Position numbers and translations under genes: made by a program. From Phytomonospora endophytica (GTDB taxonomy: Bacteria > Actinomycetota > Actinomycetes > Mycobacteriales > Micromonosporaceae): DNA of 64,000 bases. The notes under the pieces were generated by a model. It was not told the origin of the DNA and ran no database searches. It saw only the letters and a program-made list of their open reading frames with translations. Location of the stretch: the NCBI RefSeq assembly GCF_014202425.1, contig NZ_JACHGT010000006.1, forward strand, positions 186,001 through 250,000. Direction: 5' to 3'. Shown here in pieces: positions 22,841-31,691 of this stretch. Position 1 is the first letter of the stretch. The number at the start of each line of letters is the position of its first letter.

Positions 22841-23832
22841 CTAACCACCAGGGACCGCAGGCGGTCCATCGGTATTCCGGGCAGGGAGCGGCCGTCGCGG
22901 CCGACGGTCGTACGCGCGGCGGCGAGCGCGTTGAGGACCGACTCCTCGACGGCGTCGAGCGCGGCCGTGAGCAGCGGGTTCAGCGCGGCGTCGGCGGGCG
23001 CCGGCCCCGGCCGCACGGTGAACGCCAACCCGTAGTCGCCGCTGCCGTGGGTGTAGTCGGCACCGACCCGGCCGAGCCCGAACACCAGCCGCCGCGACAG
23101 GCGCGTGAGCTGACGGGCGTCGAGCGGCGCGTCGGTTGCCGCGACGATCATGCACGAGCCCGCCTCGGTCGCGGCCGGATCGTCGACCCCGAGGTCGGGC
23201 ACGACGCCGCCGACGCGCAGCCGCCCGCCGAAGTTGGCCTGCACGAGCACGCCCAGCGTCACCTCCACGCCCGCGAGTTCCACGACCCGCGACGACGTCC
23301 CGATCCCCGCCTTGAACCCCAGCGCACCCGTTCCCGTCCCCGCGCCGACCGAGCCCTCCGCGACGGGCCCACCGTCGGCCGTCTCGATCGCGGCGAGTAC
23401 GTCGGCCTCACCGACCGGCCGCGCCCGCCCGTCCGACAGCCACCCGTCGTTGCACTCGCCGACGACGGGGTTGAAGGACACGACGTCGGCGCAGTCCGGT
23501 CGCGACAGCATCCACGAGACGAGGGCGTCGGCCGCGCGGAACGCCGACAGCGTCGAGGTCAGCACGATCGGCGACTCGATGACGCCCAGCTCGGCGAGTT
23601 GCGTGGCGCCGATGAACTTGCCGTAGCCGTTGCCGGCGAAGAAACCGGCACTCAGTGGCGAATGCGGGCCGATGCCGTCCGGCACGATCGCGGTGACACC
23701 GCTGTGCACGGTCGGCGGCCGCAGGATCGTCGTGTGCCCGACGCGCACACCGGGCACGTCGGTGATGGCGTTGTGCGGGCCGGTCCGGCCGGGCGCGGGG
23801 ACGAGACCGTGGTCGCGGGCGCGTGTCGTCAT
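22837..23832 (-). CDS. P1 (DmpA/S58) family aminopeptidase-esterase
   Basis: The 331-residue protein matches DmpA-type autoprocessing N-terminal nucleophile hydrolases: NAITDVPGVRVGHTTI at the start, GAGTGTGALGFKAGIGTSSR, VQANFGGRL and the cleavage segment TEAGSCMIVAATDAPLDARQ, where S226 would become the new N-terminal nucleophile. Such enzymes hydrolyse D- or beta-aminoacyl amides and esters. The gene lies between an MFS exporter (seven bases upstream) and a GNAT gene overlapping its stop, forming a three-gene unit. Confidence 0.92.
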   Translation of the reverse strand: MTTRARDHGLVPAPGRTGPHNAITDVPGVRVGHTTILRPPTVHSGVTAIVPDGIGPHSPLSAGFFAGNGYGKFIGATQLAELGVIESPIVLTSTLSAFRAADALVSWMLSRPDCADVVSFNPVVGECNDGWLSDGRARPVGEADVLAAIETADGGPVAEGSVGAGTGTGALGFKAGIGTSSRVVELAGVEVTLGVLVQANFGGRLRVGGVVPDLGVDDPAATEAGSCMIVAATDAPLDARQLTRLSRRLVFGLGRVGADYTHGSGDYGLAFTVRPGPAPADAALNPLLTAALDAVEESVLNALAAARTTVGRDGRSLPGIPMDRLRSLVVR

Positions 23833-23838
23833 GGGAGA

Positions 23839-24999
23839 TCAACGTACGCGCGTGAGCGTCCCGTAGGCGACGGCCGCCCCCACCGCCGTGACCGCGGCGG
23901 CCAGCAGGTAGGAGCGGTGCAGGCCGAGGCTGAAGTCGCCGGTGCCGAGGACCGCGCCGTAGGTCGCGATGCCGATTCCGCCGCCGAGCTGCTGGACGGT
24001 GTTGTTGATGCCGGCGGCGAGCCCGAGGCGTCCGGGACCGTCGACGGTGAGCGTGCCCAGGACCGGCAGCACCACGCCCGCGCCGAACCCCGACAGCGCC
24101 ATCCCCGGCACGAGCGCCCACCATCCGCTGCCCTCGCCGGTGAAGAACATCCACGTCAGCGCGACCGTCACCGCGCCGAGCCCGCCGACGACCAGCGGCC
24201 GCGGCGACACCCGGTGTATCAGCGACCCGGCGACCGGCCCGGCGAGCAGCAGCGGCACGACACCGGGGAGAAGCGCGAGTCCGGCGCCGATGGCGGTGTA
24301 GCCGCGCACGTCCTGGAAGTAGACCGAGATGTACATGAACAGCGCGAAGGAACCGGCCTGCACGACGAAGGCCCCGGTCTGGGCGCCGACGAAGCGCGGG
24401 CGGAGGAAGGAGGCGAAGCCGGTGCCGGTGGTCGTGGTGTGCGGTGTACGCGGCAGGGTCCGCGCGGCGATGAGGACGCACAGCGCGGCGACCGGCACGT
24501 TCAGGAAGAAGATCCACCGCCACGACGCGCCCGACACCAGCGCGCCCCCGACGAGCGGCCCGCAGACCACCGCGACGCCCGCGGTCATGCCGCGCACGCC
24601 GAAGGCGATGCCCCGGTCGCGGCCCTCGTAGGTGAGCGCGACCAGCGACATCGTGCTCGCGAACAGGATCGCGGCGGCGAAGCCCTGCACGATCCGGCCG
24701 CCGACCAGCGTCGCGATGCCGGGCGCGAGCCCGCAGGCCAGCGAGGCCGCGGTGAACAGCGCGACCCCGGCGTAGAACATGCGCCGGTGCCCGACGCGGT
24801 CGGCGAGCATGCCGGTCGGCAGCTGAAGGAGGCCCATGGTGAGCGCGTACGACGTGAGCACCCACTGGAGGCCGCCGAGGCCGGTGTCGAGTTCGTCGCC
24901 CATCGCGGGGAGCGCGACGGTGACGACGGTGGCGTCGAGCATGAGCATGAAGACGGCGAGCACGATCGCGGCGAGCGGCCACCAGCGTGAACGGAACAT
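23839..24999 (-). CDS. MFS transporter, DHA-type drug exporter
   Basis: The 386-residue protein shows about 12 hydrophobic helices, the DHA2-type opening AVFMLMLDATVVTVALPAMG, motif A GMLADRVGHRRMFYAGV and motif C-like GMTAGVAVVCGPLVGGALV. Drug export is likely. It is the first gene of the reverse unit with the P1 peptidase and GNAT, and is divergent from a TetR gene with a strong operator in between. Export plus hydrolysis plus acetylation suggests a small self-protection cassette. Confidence 0.92.
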   Translation of the reverse strand: MFRSRWWPLAAIVLAVFMLMLDATVVTVALPAMGDELDTGLGGLQWVLTSYALTMGLLQLPTGMLADRVGHRRMFYAGVALFTAASLACGLAPGIATLVGGRIVQGFAAAILFASTMSLVALTYEGRDRGIAFGVRGMTAGVAVVCGPLVGGALVSGASWRWIFFLNVPVAALCVLIAARTLPRTPHTTTTGTGFASFLRPRFVGAQTGAFVVQAGSFALFMYISVYFQDVRGYTAIGAGLALLPGVVPLLLAGPVAGSLIHRVSPRPLVVGGLGAVTVALTWMFFTGEGSGWWALVPGMALSGFGAGVVLPVLGTLTVDGPGRLGLAAGINNTVQQLGGGIGIATYGAVLGTGDFSLGLHRSYLLAAAVTAVGAAVAYGTLTRVR

Positions 25000-25009
25000 A
25001 AAAGAGCCT

Positions 25010-25046
25010 CCCTAGCAGTGTTAGGGGCAAACTAACACTGCTAGGG
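25010..25046. promoter_or_regulatory. TetR operator between MFS and TetR genes
   Basis: CCCTAGCAGTGTTAG (25010-25024) and CTAACACTGCTAGGG (25032-25046) form a perfect 15-bp inverted repeat spaced by seven bases, overlapping both divergent promoters. A further partial half-site (GCAATGCTAG) lies just before the TetR start. Confidence 0.85.
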
Positions 25047-25073
25047 AAGGACTGGCAATGCTAGATTGCGGCC

Positions 25074-25760
25074 ATGTCCGACAACCCGATCGGCGCCGCC
25101 TTCCGCGACGACGACACCGGCGTCCGCCTCGACCGCGCCGAGATCGTCCGCGTCGCCCTCGAACTGCTCGACACGCAGGGCCTCGACACCTTCTCCATGC
25201 GCAAACTCGCGCAGGCGCTGGAGATCAAGTCGCCGTCGCTGTACTGGCACGTGCGCAGCAAGGAAGAGCTGTACGACCTGATCATCGACACCGTCTACGG
25301 CAAGTGCCCGCTGCCCGATGAGACGCTCGCCTGGGACGCGCGGCTCACCGAACTCGCGCTGTCGCTGCGGAAGGTGTTCCTCGAACACCCGGCCGCCGCG
25401 CGGCTGCTCCCCGGGCGCGTCCCGGCCGGGCCGAACGCGCTGCGCGTCGGCGACCACATCATCGGCATCATGCGCCGGGCCGGATTCGACGACAGGTACG
25501 CCTCGTACGCGTACCTGATCCTGCACTTCTACATCGCCGGCTTCGCCAGCCTGGAGGTCGCCTTCGGGAAGGGCTCGGCCGGCGACGTGCGGCTCGCCGA
25601 CTTCGGCGCGTTCCTCGGCGGGCTGCCCGCCGAGCGCTACCCGGACCTGACGGCCGTGTCGGACGTCCTGCTGGGCGGGCGGGTCACCGACCGGTTCGCG
25701 TTCGGCCTCGAAGGGATCCTGCGACGCTTCGCCGAGGAGCTGGGGGAGTCCACGGACTAG
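25074..25760 (+). CDS. TetR-family repressor
   Basis: The 228-residue regulator has the HTH LDRAEIVRVALELLDTQGLDTFSMRKLAQALEIKSPSLYWHVRSKEELYDLI (about 19-68) and a C-terminal ligand domain of the tetracycline-repressor class. The start is the ATG at 25074, very close to the operator, so the leader is short or absent. It probably controls itself and the MFS/P1/GNAT unit. Confidence 0.92.
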   Translation: MSDNPIGAAFRDDDTGVRLDRAEIVRVALELLDTQGLDTFSMRKLAQALEIKSPSLYWHVRSKEELYDLIIDTVYGKCPLPDETLAWDARLTELALSLRKVFLEHPAAARLLPGRVPAGPNALRVGDHIIGIMRRAGFDDRYASYAYLILHFYIAGFASLEVAFGKGSAGDVRLADFGAFLGGLPAERYPDLTAVSDVLLGGRVTDRFAFGLEGILRRFAEELGESTD

Positions 25761-25761
25761 A

Positions 25762-25777
25762 TCCACCGATCGGTGGA
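25762..25777 (+). terminator. Palindrome after the TetR gene
   Basis: TCCACCGATCGGTGGA is a perfect 16-base palindrome two bases after the TetR stop. A short terminator-type hairpin is the simplest reading; the remaining 224 bases to the next gene show no further feature. Confidence 0.45.
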
Positions 25778-26001
25778 CGTCCGAAACAACCCCGGACCAG
25801 CGGTCACGGTCGATGCCGCGAGTGGATCACGCTCGTACCTTCGCGGTATGGCCGTACTGGAAATACGAGAGGACGGTGAGACCCCCCGAGGAAGCCGCTC
25901 CGCGTGAACCTCTCCCCGGTGGGGGCGGGAAGAGGTCGCGCGGTTGCTCCGGACGTGAACGCACCCCTACGCTGGGTGTCCACAAAGGAACGGAGGCCGC
26001 C

Positions 26002-26415
26002 GTGTCCGAGCCCGTTTCCGTGCGCTACGCCCGCTTCTTCCCCGTCACCGCCCTCATTCTCGGCGGCGCGGCCCTGGCCGCCAACCTCCTCGCCCTGATC
26101 CTCGGCGCCGGTCTCGCCGCCTGTGTCGGCGTCGTTCCCGGCGCCCTGATCACCTGGCTCGGCGTCAGCGGCTGGAAGCGCGAGTACTTCTCCTACGCCC
26201 GCGGCCGCATCGTCATCGGCGCCCTCGTCGGCCCGATCACCCGCGAGGTCCCCGGACGGCGCGGCGGCACGATCGTCGCCGACGGCTCCCGTATCCGGCT
26301 GCTGCTCCCCGACGGCCGCCGCAGAGGCGCCGGCGTCGCCCGCTGGTCGGCCCACGGCGGCGACTGGGCGCGAGCCGTCGCCGCGATCCGTTCCGACACC
26401 GGCGATCCCGGCTAG
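26002..26415 (+). CDS. Small membrane protein with C-terminal PH-like region
   Basis: From the GTG at 26002 (GGAACGGAGG upstream) the 137-residue protein has two adjacent hydrophobic spans (FPVTALILGGAALAANLLALILGAGLAACVGVVPGALITWL) followed by a basic domain of about 80 residues (GRIVIGALVGPITREVPGRRGGTIVADGSRIRLLLPDGRR) with beta-strand character. Actinomycete proteins of this layout are uncharacterised. Its stop codon shares CTAG with the convergent phosphoesterase. Confidence 0.7.
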   Translation: MSEPVSVRYARFFPVTALILGGAALAANLLALILGAGLAACVGVVPGALITWLGVSGWKREYFSYARGRIVIGALVGPITREVPGRRGGTIVADGSRIRLLLPDGRRRGAGVARWSAHGGDWARAVAAIRSDTGDPG

Positions 26416-27137
26416 ACCACTCGCCAGTGCGTCATGATCCGGCCGTCGGGCTCCACGACGTGGAACGCCACTCCGGGCGGCGCATCGGCGTCCACAAGGG
26501 ACTCGCCCGGTTCCCAGTCGAGCCGCAGCGTCGAGGTGACACCCGGCGCGATCAGCAGCGGCCGGCCGGCGAACGTCGACGCCGCCGCGGTGTGCGTGTG
26601 CCCGGTCAGTACCGCGATCACCTGCGGGTTCGCGTCAAGGATCGCGGCGAGCTCGGAAGGGTTCTGCAGCATCCACGTGTCCACCCGCTCCTGGTGCATC
26701 CGCACCGGCGGGTGATGGAACGCGACCAGCGTCGGCGTGTCCCGCAGCTCCGCCAGCCGCGCGCCCAGCCAGTCCAGTGTGGCCGGTGCCAGCTCGCCCT
26801 CGTCGGCGCCCTCGATCAGGGAGTCCAGCAGTACCAGGGCATGCCCGGCGACGTGGTGCACGGTGTTGAGGAACTCGTCGGGCCCGCCGAGGACCTTGCG
26901 GTAGGCGTCGCGACGGTCGTGGTTGCCCGGCAGGTGCACGACCGGGTGCGGCGAGTCGAGCAGTCGCGCGACGATCTCGTACTCGGCGGCCTCGCCGTGG
27001 TCGGCGATGTCGCCGGTCACGACGATCGCGTCGAGCGGCCGGGTCAGCCCGTTGAGGTAGTCCATGACGCGCCGGGTGCGCTCGGTCGCGCGTTCGCCGC
27101 CGTCGATGTGGGTGTCGCTGATGTGGGCCAGAAGCAC
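26412..27137 (-). CDS. Metallophosphoesterase, CpdA (cyclic nucleotide phosphodiesterase) type
   Basis: The 241-residue enzyme has all calcineurin-like blocks: LAHISDTHID (DxH), VVTGDIADHG (GDxxD), LPGNHDRR (GNHD/E), VAFHHPPV and LTGHTHTAA (GHxH). This is the class III cyclic-nucleotide phosphodiesterase fold, with two metals. The start is taken as the GTG at 27137, giving a standard N-terminus directly before the first strand. Alternatives upstream (27152) add unrelated residues. Confidence 0.9.
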   Translation of the reverse strand: MLLAHISDTHIDGGERATERTRRVMDYLNGLTRPLDAIVVTGDIADHGEAAEYEIVARLLDSPHPVVHLPGNHDRRDAYRKVLGGPDEFLNTVHHVAGHALVLLDSLIEGADEGELAPATLDWLGARLAELRDTPTLVAFHHPPVRMHQERVDTWMLQNPSELAAILDANPQVIAVLTGHTHTAAASTFAGRPLLIAPGVTSTLRLDWEPGESLVDADAPPGVAFHVVEPDGRIMTHWRVV

Positions 27138-27196
27138 GGCACGTGTCCTAACGCTTAGGGAATGTCCAAACATTAGGCAGCGTAGACTGCCCTGCT

Positions 27197-27793
27197 GTGG
27201 AGATCAAGAAGGACCCCGTTTTGGAACTGACGCTGACGATTCGCCACGACGGCGACGGCGGTGTCGCCGACGACCTCGCCGACGTCGCGGGCCTGCGGGC
27301 CTGGCTCACGGGCAACGTCGCCATCCTCGGCACCGGCCACCGCGCCGACGAGCCGCTGCGGCTGCGCGTCGTCGCGATCCGCCGTGCCGTAAGGGCTCTT
27401 TTCGCCCACGCCGTCCGTCCCGGACCGGCCAGCACCGCCGACCGCGACGACCTCATGCCGCTGCGCGAAGCCGTCGCCGCCGTCAACGCCACCGCGCGGC
27501 TGATGCCCGTCGTCCCGGCCCTCGCCGACGACGGCCACACCGCCACATCGTCCCCAGTGGACGAACGGCCCATCGACGCATTCCTCGCGCACGAGGCGAT
27601 CGCGTTCCTCGACGGCCCCAAACGGGCGCTACTCCGCGCGTGCACGGCACCGCGCTGCGTCCGGTACTTCCTCAAAACGCACAACCGGCAGCAGTGGTGC
27701 AAAACCTCCTGCGGAAACCGCGCCCGCGTCGCCAGGCACTACGAGAAGCAGCGCGGTGGGCACAAAACCCCCACTCACTTAACGATCCGGTGA
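27197..27793 (+). CDS. CGNR zinc-finger / ABATE-domain regulator
   Basis: The 198-residue protein ends with the CGNR finger RACTAPRCVRYFLKTHNRQQWCKTSCGNRARVARHYEK (C-x4-C...C-x3-CGNR), the putative DNA-binding part, and the N-terminal ABATE domain precedes it (LADVAGLRAWL..., LRLRVVAIRRAVRALFAHAV). The family is thought to regulate stress or metabolic genes. A TAGACT hexamer eight bases before the GTG suggests a leaderless message. It lies upstream of the peptide transporter operon but on its own promoter. Confidence 0.9.
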   Translation: MEIKKDPVLELTLTIRHDGDGGVADDLADVAGLRAWLTGNVAILGTGHRADEPLRLRVVAIRRAVRALFAHAVRPGPASTADRDDLMPLREAVAAVNATARLMPVVPALADDGHTATSSPVDERPIDAFLAHEAIAFLDGPKRALLRACTAPRCVRYFLKTHNRQQWCKTSCGNRARVARHYEKQRGGHKTPTHLTIR

Positions 27794-27947
27794 CGATCGC
27801 ACGCAGCCGGTCACAATCGAATATCAGTCTCGAGTGGCCCGGTTCACAGCAGCGCCACCTCCTACTAACGTTCCACCGTGACGGCACCGGAACGGCCGAT
27901 GATCTCGCCGCCGGCGCACACCCCAGAAGAAGTAGTGAGGTGGCTTG

Positions 27948-29615
27948 ATGAAGCTTCGCAAGCTCCGAGGCCTGTTGGCGCTTGCCTCCGCCACAGCCCT
28001 GGTGCTGGGCACGGCGGCGTGCGCCGACAGTGATCGTGACGAATCCGGCTCCGACGACCAGACCTTCGTCTTCGGCGCCCCGGGCGACCCCAAGTCGCTC
28101 GACCCCAGCCTGGCCACCGACGGTGAGACCTTCCGCGTCACCCGTCAGGTGTTCGAGACCCTTCTTGAGCACGAGCCCGGCGGCACGAAGATCGTCCCCG
28201 CGCTCGCCGAGAGCTACCAGCAGTCGCCCGACGGTCTCAAGTGGGACTTCAAGCTGCGCAGCGGAGTCACCTTCCACGACGGTGAGGCCTTCAACGCCGC
28301 CGCCGTCTGCAAGAACTTCGAGCGCTGGTACAACTGGTCTGGCACCTACCAGTCGACCAACTTCTCCGGCTACTGGCAGGAGCTGATGGGCGGCTTCGCC
28401 AAGAACGAGAGCAAAGAGACCCCCGCGGCGAACTTCAAGTCCTGCACCCCCAACGGGGACCTGGACGTGACCATCGAGGTCAACAAGTACTCCGCGACCC
28501 TTCCCGGCGCGTTCACGCACGCCGCGATGGCGCTGCACAGCCCGAAGTCGATCGACGCCTACGCCGCGGAGCCGCCTCCGACCGGCCAGGAAGGCTCGTT
28601 CACCTACCCCCAGTACAGCCAGACCGCCGGAACCGTCGCCGGTACCGGTCCGTTCAAGCTGACCAACTGGGACAAGGGCGCGCAGCAGGTCACCCTGGAG
28701 CGCAACGACAACTACTACGGCACCAAGGCCGGAGTCCAGAAGCTGGTCTTCCAGACCATCAAGGACGCCAACGCCGGACGCCAGGCCCTTGAGGCCGGGG
28801 ACATCGACGGGTACGACCTCGTCGCGCCCTCCGACGTCAAACCGCTCCAGGACGCCGGTTACCAGGTCCCGACCCGTGGCGTGTTCAACCTCCTGTACCT
28901 CGGAATGCAGCAGGAGACCGAGCCGCTGCTGGCCAAGAAGGAGGTGCGCGAGGCGATCGCGCACGCCATCGACAAGCAGTCGATCGTGAACTCGAAGCTC
29001 CCGCCCGGTGCGGTGGCGGCCAACCAGTTCATGCCCGACACCGTCGAGGGTTACTCCGACTCGGTTCCCGAGTACGCCTACGACCCGGACGTGGCCAAGG
29101 AGAAGCTGAAGGCCGGTGGCGCGGAGAACCTCTCCATCGACTTCTGCTACCCGACCGAGGTCAGCCGGCCGTACATGCCGAGCCCGCCGGACATCTTCGA
29201 GATCCTCAAGGCCAACCTCCAGGCCGTCGGGATCACCGTCAACGACAAGCCGATGAAGTGGGCGCCGGACTACCTCGACGCCACCGATGCCGGTAAGTGC
29301 CCGCTGTACATCATCGGCTGGACCGGTGACTACAACGAGGCCTTCAACTTCATCGGAACCTGGTTCTCGGTCTACGACTCGGGCTGGGGCTTCAAGGACG
29401 AGAAGCTGTTCGCCGACATGGCCGCGGTCTCCGCCGAGCCCGACCAGGCCAAGCGGGTCGAGATGTACAAGGCCCTCAACAACCAGATCATGGAGTTCCT
29501 CCCGGGTGTCCCGCTGACGAGCTCGCCGCCGTCGATGGCGTTCGCCAAGAACGTCAAGCCGCCGACGACCAGCCCGCTCACCCAGGAGAACTTCGCCGAG
29601 GTCTCCTTCACGTAA
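27948..29615 (+). CDS. ABC transporter peptide-binding lipoprotein (SBP family 5)
   Basis: The 555-residue protein has a lipoprotein signal (basic MKLRKLRG, hydrophobic LLALASATALVLGTAAC with the lipobox Cys) and the family 5 signature VPALAESYQQSPDGLKWDFKLRSGVTFHDGEAFNA, then EAGDIDGYDLV and EVREAIAHAIDKQSIV. It captures oligopeptides or similar solutes outside the membrane for the permease pair downstream. The ATG at 27948 follows GAGG. A stable hairpin after the stop separates it from the permease genes and should raise its relative expression. Confidence 0.95.
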   Translation: MKLRKLRGLLALASATALVLGTAACADSDRDESGSDDQTFVFGAPGDPKSLDPSLATDGETFRVTRQVFETLLEHEPGGTKIVPALAESYQQSPDGLKWDFKLRSGVTFHDGEAFNAAAVCKNFERWYNWSGTYQSTNFSGYWQELMGGFAKNESKETPAANFKSCTPNGDLDVTIEVNKYSATLPGAFTHAAMALHSPKSIDAYAAEPPPTGQEGSFTYPQYSQTAGTVAGTGPFKLTNWDKGAQQVTLERNDNYYGTKAGVQKLVFQTIKDANAGRQALEAGDIDGYDLVAPSDVKPLQDAGYQVPTRGVFNLLYLGMQQETEPLLAKKEVREAIAHAIDKQSIVNSKLPPGAVAANQFMPDTVEGYSDSVPEYAYDPDVAKEKLKAGGAENLSIDFCYPTEVSRPYMPSPPDIFEILKANLQAVGITVNDKPMKWAPDYLDATDAGKCPLYIIGWTGDYNEAFNFIGTWFSVYDSGWGFKDEKLFADMAAVSAEPDQAKRVEMYKALNNQIMEFLPGVPLTSSPPSMAFAKNVKPPTTSPLTQENFAEVSFT

Positions 29616-29633
29616 ACATGGCAAGCAACTCGT

Positions 29634-29677
29634 GACCGCCCGGGACAGTGTCCAAAAGGGACATTGCCCGGGCGGTC
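29634..29677 (+). terminator. Intercistronic hairpin between binding protein and permease
   Basis: GACCGCCCGGG (29634-29644) pairs with CCCGGGCGGTC (29667-29677), and inner GTCC/GGAC pairs (29651-29660) extend the structure. Such hairpins after binding-protein genes act as partial terminators or mRNA stabilisers. Confidence 0.7.
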
Positions 29678-29732
29678 GTGAGTCCGGTCTGTCCGACGGT
29701 GGCCACCCCACCGACGCGCACGGAGGACGTGG

Positions 29733-30737
29733 ATGCTCCGATACATCGTTAGACGCCTGCTGCAGCTGGTGCCGACCCTCTTCGGGTTGTCGATCCTGCT
29801 GTTCGCCTGGCTGCACAGCCTTCCCGGCGGCCCGGAGGCCGCGATGCTGGACGTGCGCGCCACGGACGCCAAACGGGCCGAAGTGCGCGCGGCCCTCGGT
29901 CTCGACGAGCCGCTGATCGTCCAGTACGGGCGCTTCATGAAGCGCCTCGTCCGCTTCGACCTCGGCGACTCCTTCACCACCGGCACACCGGTCATGGAGG
30001 AGTTCGGGCGGCGCTTCCCCGCGACCGTCGAACTCACCGTCGTCGCCATGATCATCGCCATCTGCGCCGGTATCCCCCTGGGCTACCTGGCCGCACGCAG
30101 GCACGGCCGGATCTTCGACGGCCTCACCGTCACCGGCTCCCTGCTGGGCATCTGCATCCCGATCTTCTTCCTCGGCTTCATCCTCAAGGCGATCTTCGCC
30201 GTCAAGCTCGGCTGGTTCCCCTCGCTCGGACGCCAGGACGTCGACGTCAACGCCACCAGGGTCACCGAGTTCTACGTCCTCGACGGGATACTCACCCAGG
30301 AATGGGACGCGTCCCTCAACGCCTTGTGGCACCTGATACTCCCGGCGATCGCGCTGGCCTCCATCCCCTTCGCGATCATCGTCCGGATGACCCGCGCCAG
30401 CGTCCTCGAAGTGCTCGGTGAGGACTACGTCCGCACCGCCGAGGCCAAGGGCCTGCGCGAGAACACCGTCCGCGGACGCCACGTGCTGCGCAACGCGATG
30501 CTCCCCGTCGTCACCTCGATCGGCCTGCTCACCGGCGGACTCCTGTCGGGGGCCGTGCTCACCGAGACGGTCTTCGTCTTCGGCGGCATCGGATCCTTCC
30601 TCGCGACGGCCATCAGCAACCGCGACTATCCCGTCCTGATGGGCTTCATCATGATCATCGCGGTGATCTACGTGCTCATCAACCTCGCCGTCGACCTGTC
30701 CTACAGCGTCCTCGACCCAAGGGTGCGTGTGCGATGA
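29733..30737 (+). CDS. Peptide ABC transporter permease (DppB type)
   Basis: The 334-residue permease starts MLRYIVRRLLQLVPTLFGLSILLFAWLHSLPGGPE, the usual DppB/OppB N-terminus, has six hydrophobic helices and the cytoplasmic EAA loop (DYVRTAEAKGLRENTVRGRHVLRNAMLPVV) that contacts the ATPases. It forms the channel with the next gene, which it overlaps by ATGA. Confidence 0.95.
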   Translation: MLRYIVRRLLQLVPTLFGLSILLFAWLHSLPGGPEAAMLDVRATDAKRAEVRAALGLDEPLIVQYGRFMKRLVRFDLGDSFTTGTPVMEEFGRRFPATVELTVVAMIIAICAGIPLGYLAARRHGRIFDGLTVTGSLLGICIPIFFLGFILKAIFAVKLGWFPSLGRQDVDVNATRVTEFYVLDGILTQEWDASLNALWHLILPAIALASIPFAIIVRMTRASVLEVLGEDYVRTAEAKGLRENTVRGRHVLRNAMLPVVTSIGLLTGGLLSGAVLTETVFVFGGIGSFLATAISNRDYPVLMGFIMIIAVIYVLINLAVDLSYSVLDPRVRVR

Positions 30738-31684
30738 GCGCGAAGACCGACCGCATCGACCGCCTCGCCGAACTGACCGCGCGCAAGGACGAAGGCGGCC
30801 ACGGCCTTTGGTACGAGGCCTTCCGGCGTCTGCGCCGCAACCCCCTCGCCATGACCGGCGCCGTCATCATCCTGCTGTTCGTGCTCATCGCGATCCTCGC
30901 GCCGTGGCTGGCACCCCACGACCCGGCCGCGCAGACCTGGCTCGGCGAGATCCGCGGTGCCGAGGGCTTCATCCCCGGTCCGCGCTCCGGGAACTGGCTC
31001 GGCGTCGACGGTCTGGGCCGTGACGAACTGTCCCGCCTCATCATCGGATCCCGGCAGTCGCTGCTCGTCGGCGTCGTCGCGACCCTGCTCGGCTTCACCG
31101 CGGGCGCGATCCTCGGCGGCCTGTCCGGTGCGTTCCTCGGCATGTTCGGCAAAGCCGGCCGCTGGGTCGACTCGATCCTGATGCGCTTCAACGACATGGC
31201 CCTCGCGGTCCCGTCGCTGCTGCTGGCCATCAGCGTCGCCACGATCCTCGGACAGGGCCTCGTCACCGTCATGATCGCCGTCGGTGTCACCCAGATCCCC
31301 GTGTTCGCAAGGCTTCTGCGCGGCTCGATGCTCGCCCAGTCGCACTCCGACTACGTGCTCGCCTCGACCGCGCTCGGTGTGCGCAAGAGGCGGATCGTGC
31401 TCAACCACATCCTGCCGAACTCGATGAGCCCGGTCCTGGTGCAGGCGACGCTCAGTCTCGCCACCGCGATCATCGAGGCCGCCGGGCTGTCCTTCCTCGG
31501 CCTCGGCGGCGCCAACGCCGCCAACCCCGAGTGGGGCGTCATGCTCGCCGACTCGCAGCAGTACCTGGCGACGAACCTGCGCCTCGCGGTCTACCCGGCC
31601 GTCGCGATCATCATCACCGCGCTCGGCTTCACCCTCCTCGGTGAGGCCATGCGCGAGGCGCTCGACCCGAAGCTGCGGAAGTAG
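30734..31684 (+). CDS. Peptide ABC transporter permease (DppC type)
   Basis: The 316-residue partner permease has a charged N-terminal tail, FRRLRRNPLAMTGAVIILLFVLIAILAPWLAPHDP (DppC opening), GVDGLGRDELSRLIIGSRQSLLVG and the EAA loop SDYVLASTALGVRKRRIVLNHILPN. The ATG overlaps the previous stop. Confidence 0.95.
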   Translation: MSAKTDRIDRLAELTARKDEGGHGLWYEAFRRLRRNPLAMTGAVIILLFVLIAILAPWLAPHDPAAQTWLGEIRGAEGFIPGPRSGNWLGVDGLGRDELSRLIIGSRQSLLVGVVATLLGFTAGAILGGLSGAFLGMFGKAGRWVDSILMRFNDMALAVPSLLLAISVATILGQGLVTVMIAVGVTQIPVFARLLRGSMLAQSHSDYVLASTALGVRKRRIVLNHILPNSMSPVLVQATLSLATAIIEAAGLSFLGLGGANAANPEWGVMLADSQQYLATNLRLAVYPAVAIIITALGFTLLGEAMREALDPKLRK

Positions 31685-31691
31685 GGACACG

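Noticed and set aside
23047-24990. 647-codon forward frame opposite the P1 peptidase and MFS genes
   Set aside because: It is a charged, low-hydrophobicity shadow; both reverse-strand families are clear.
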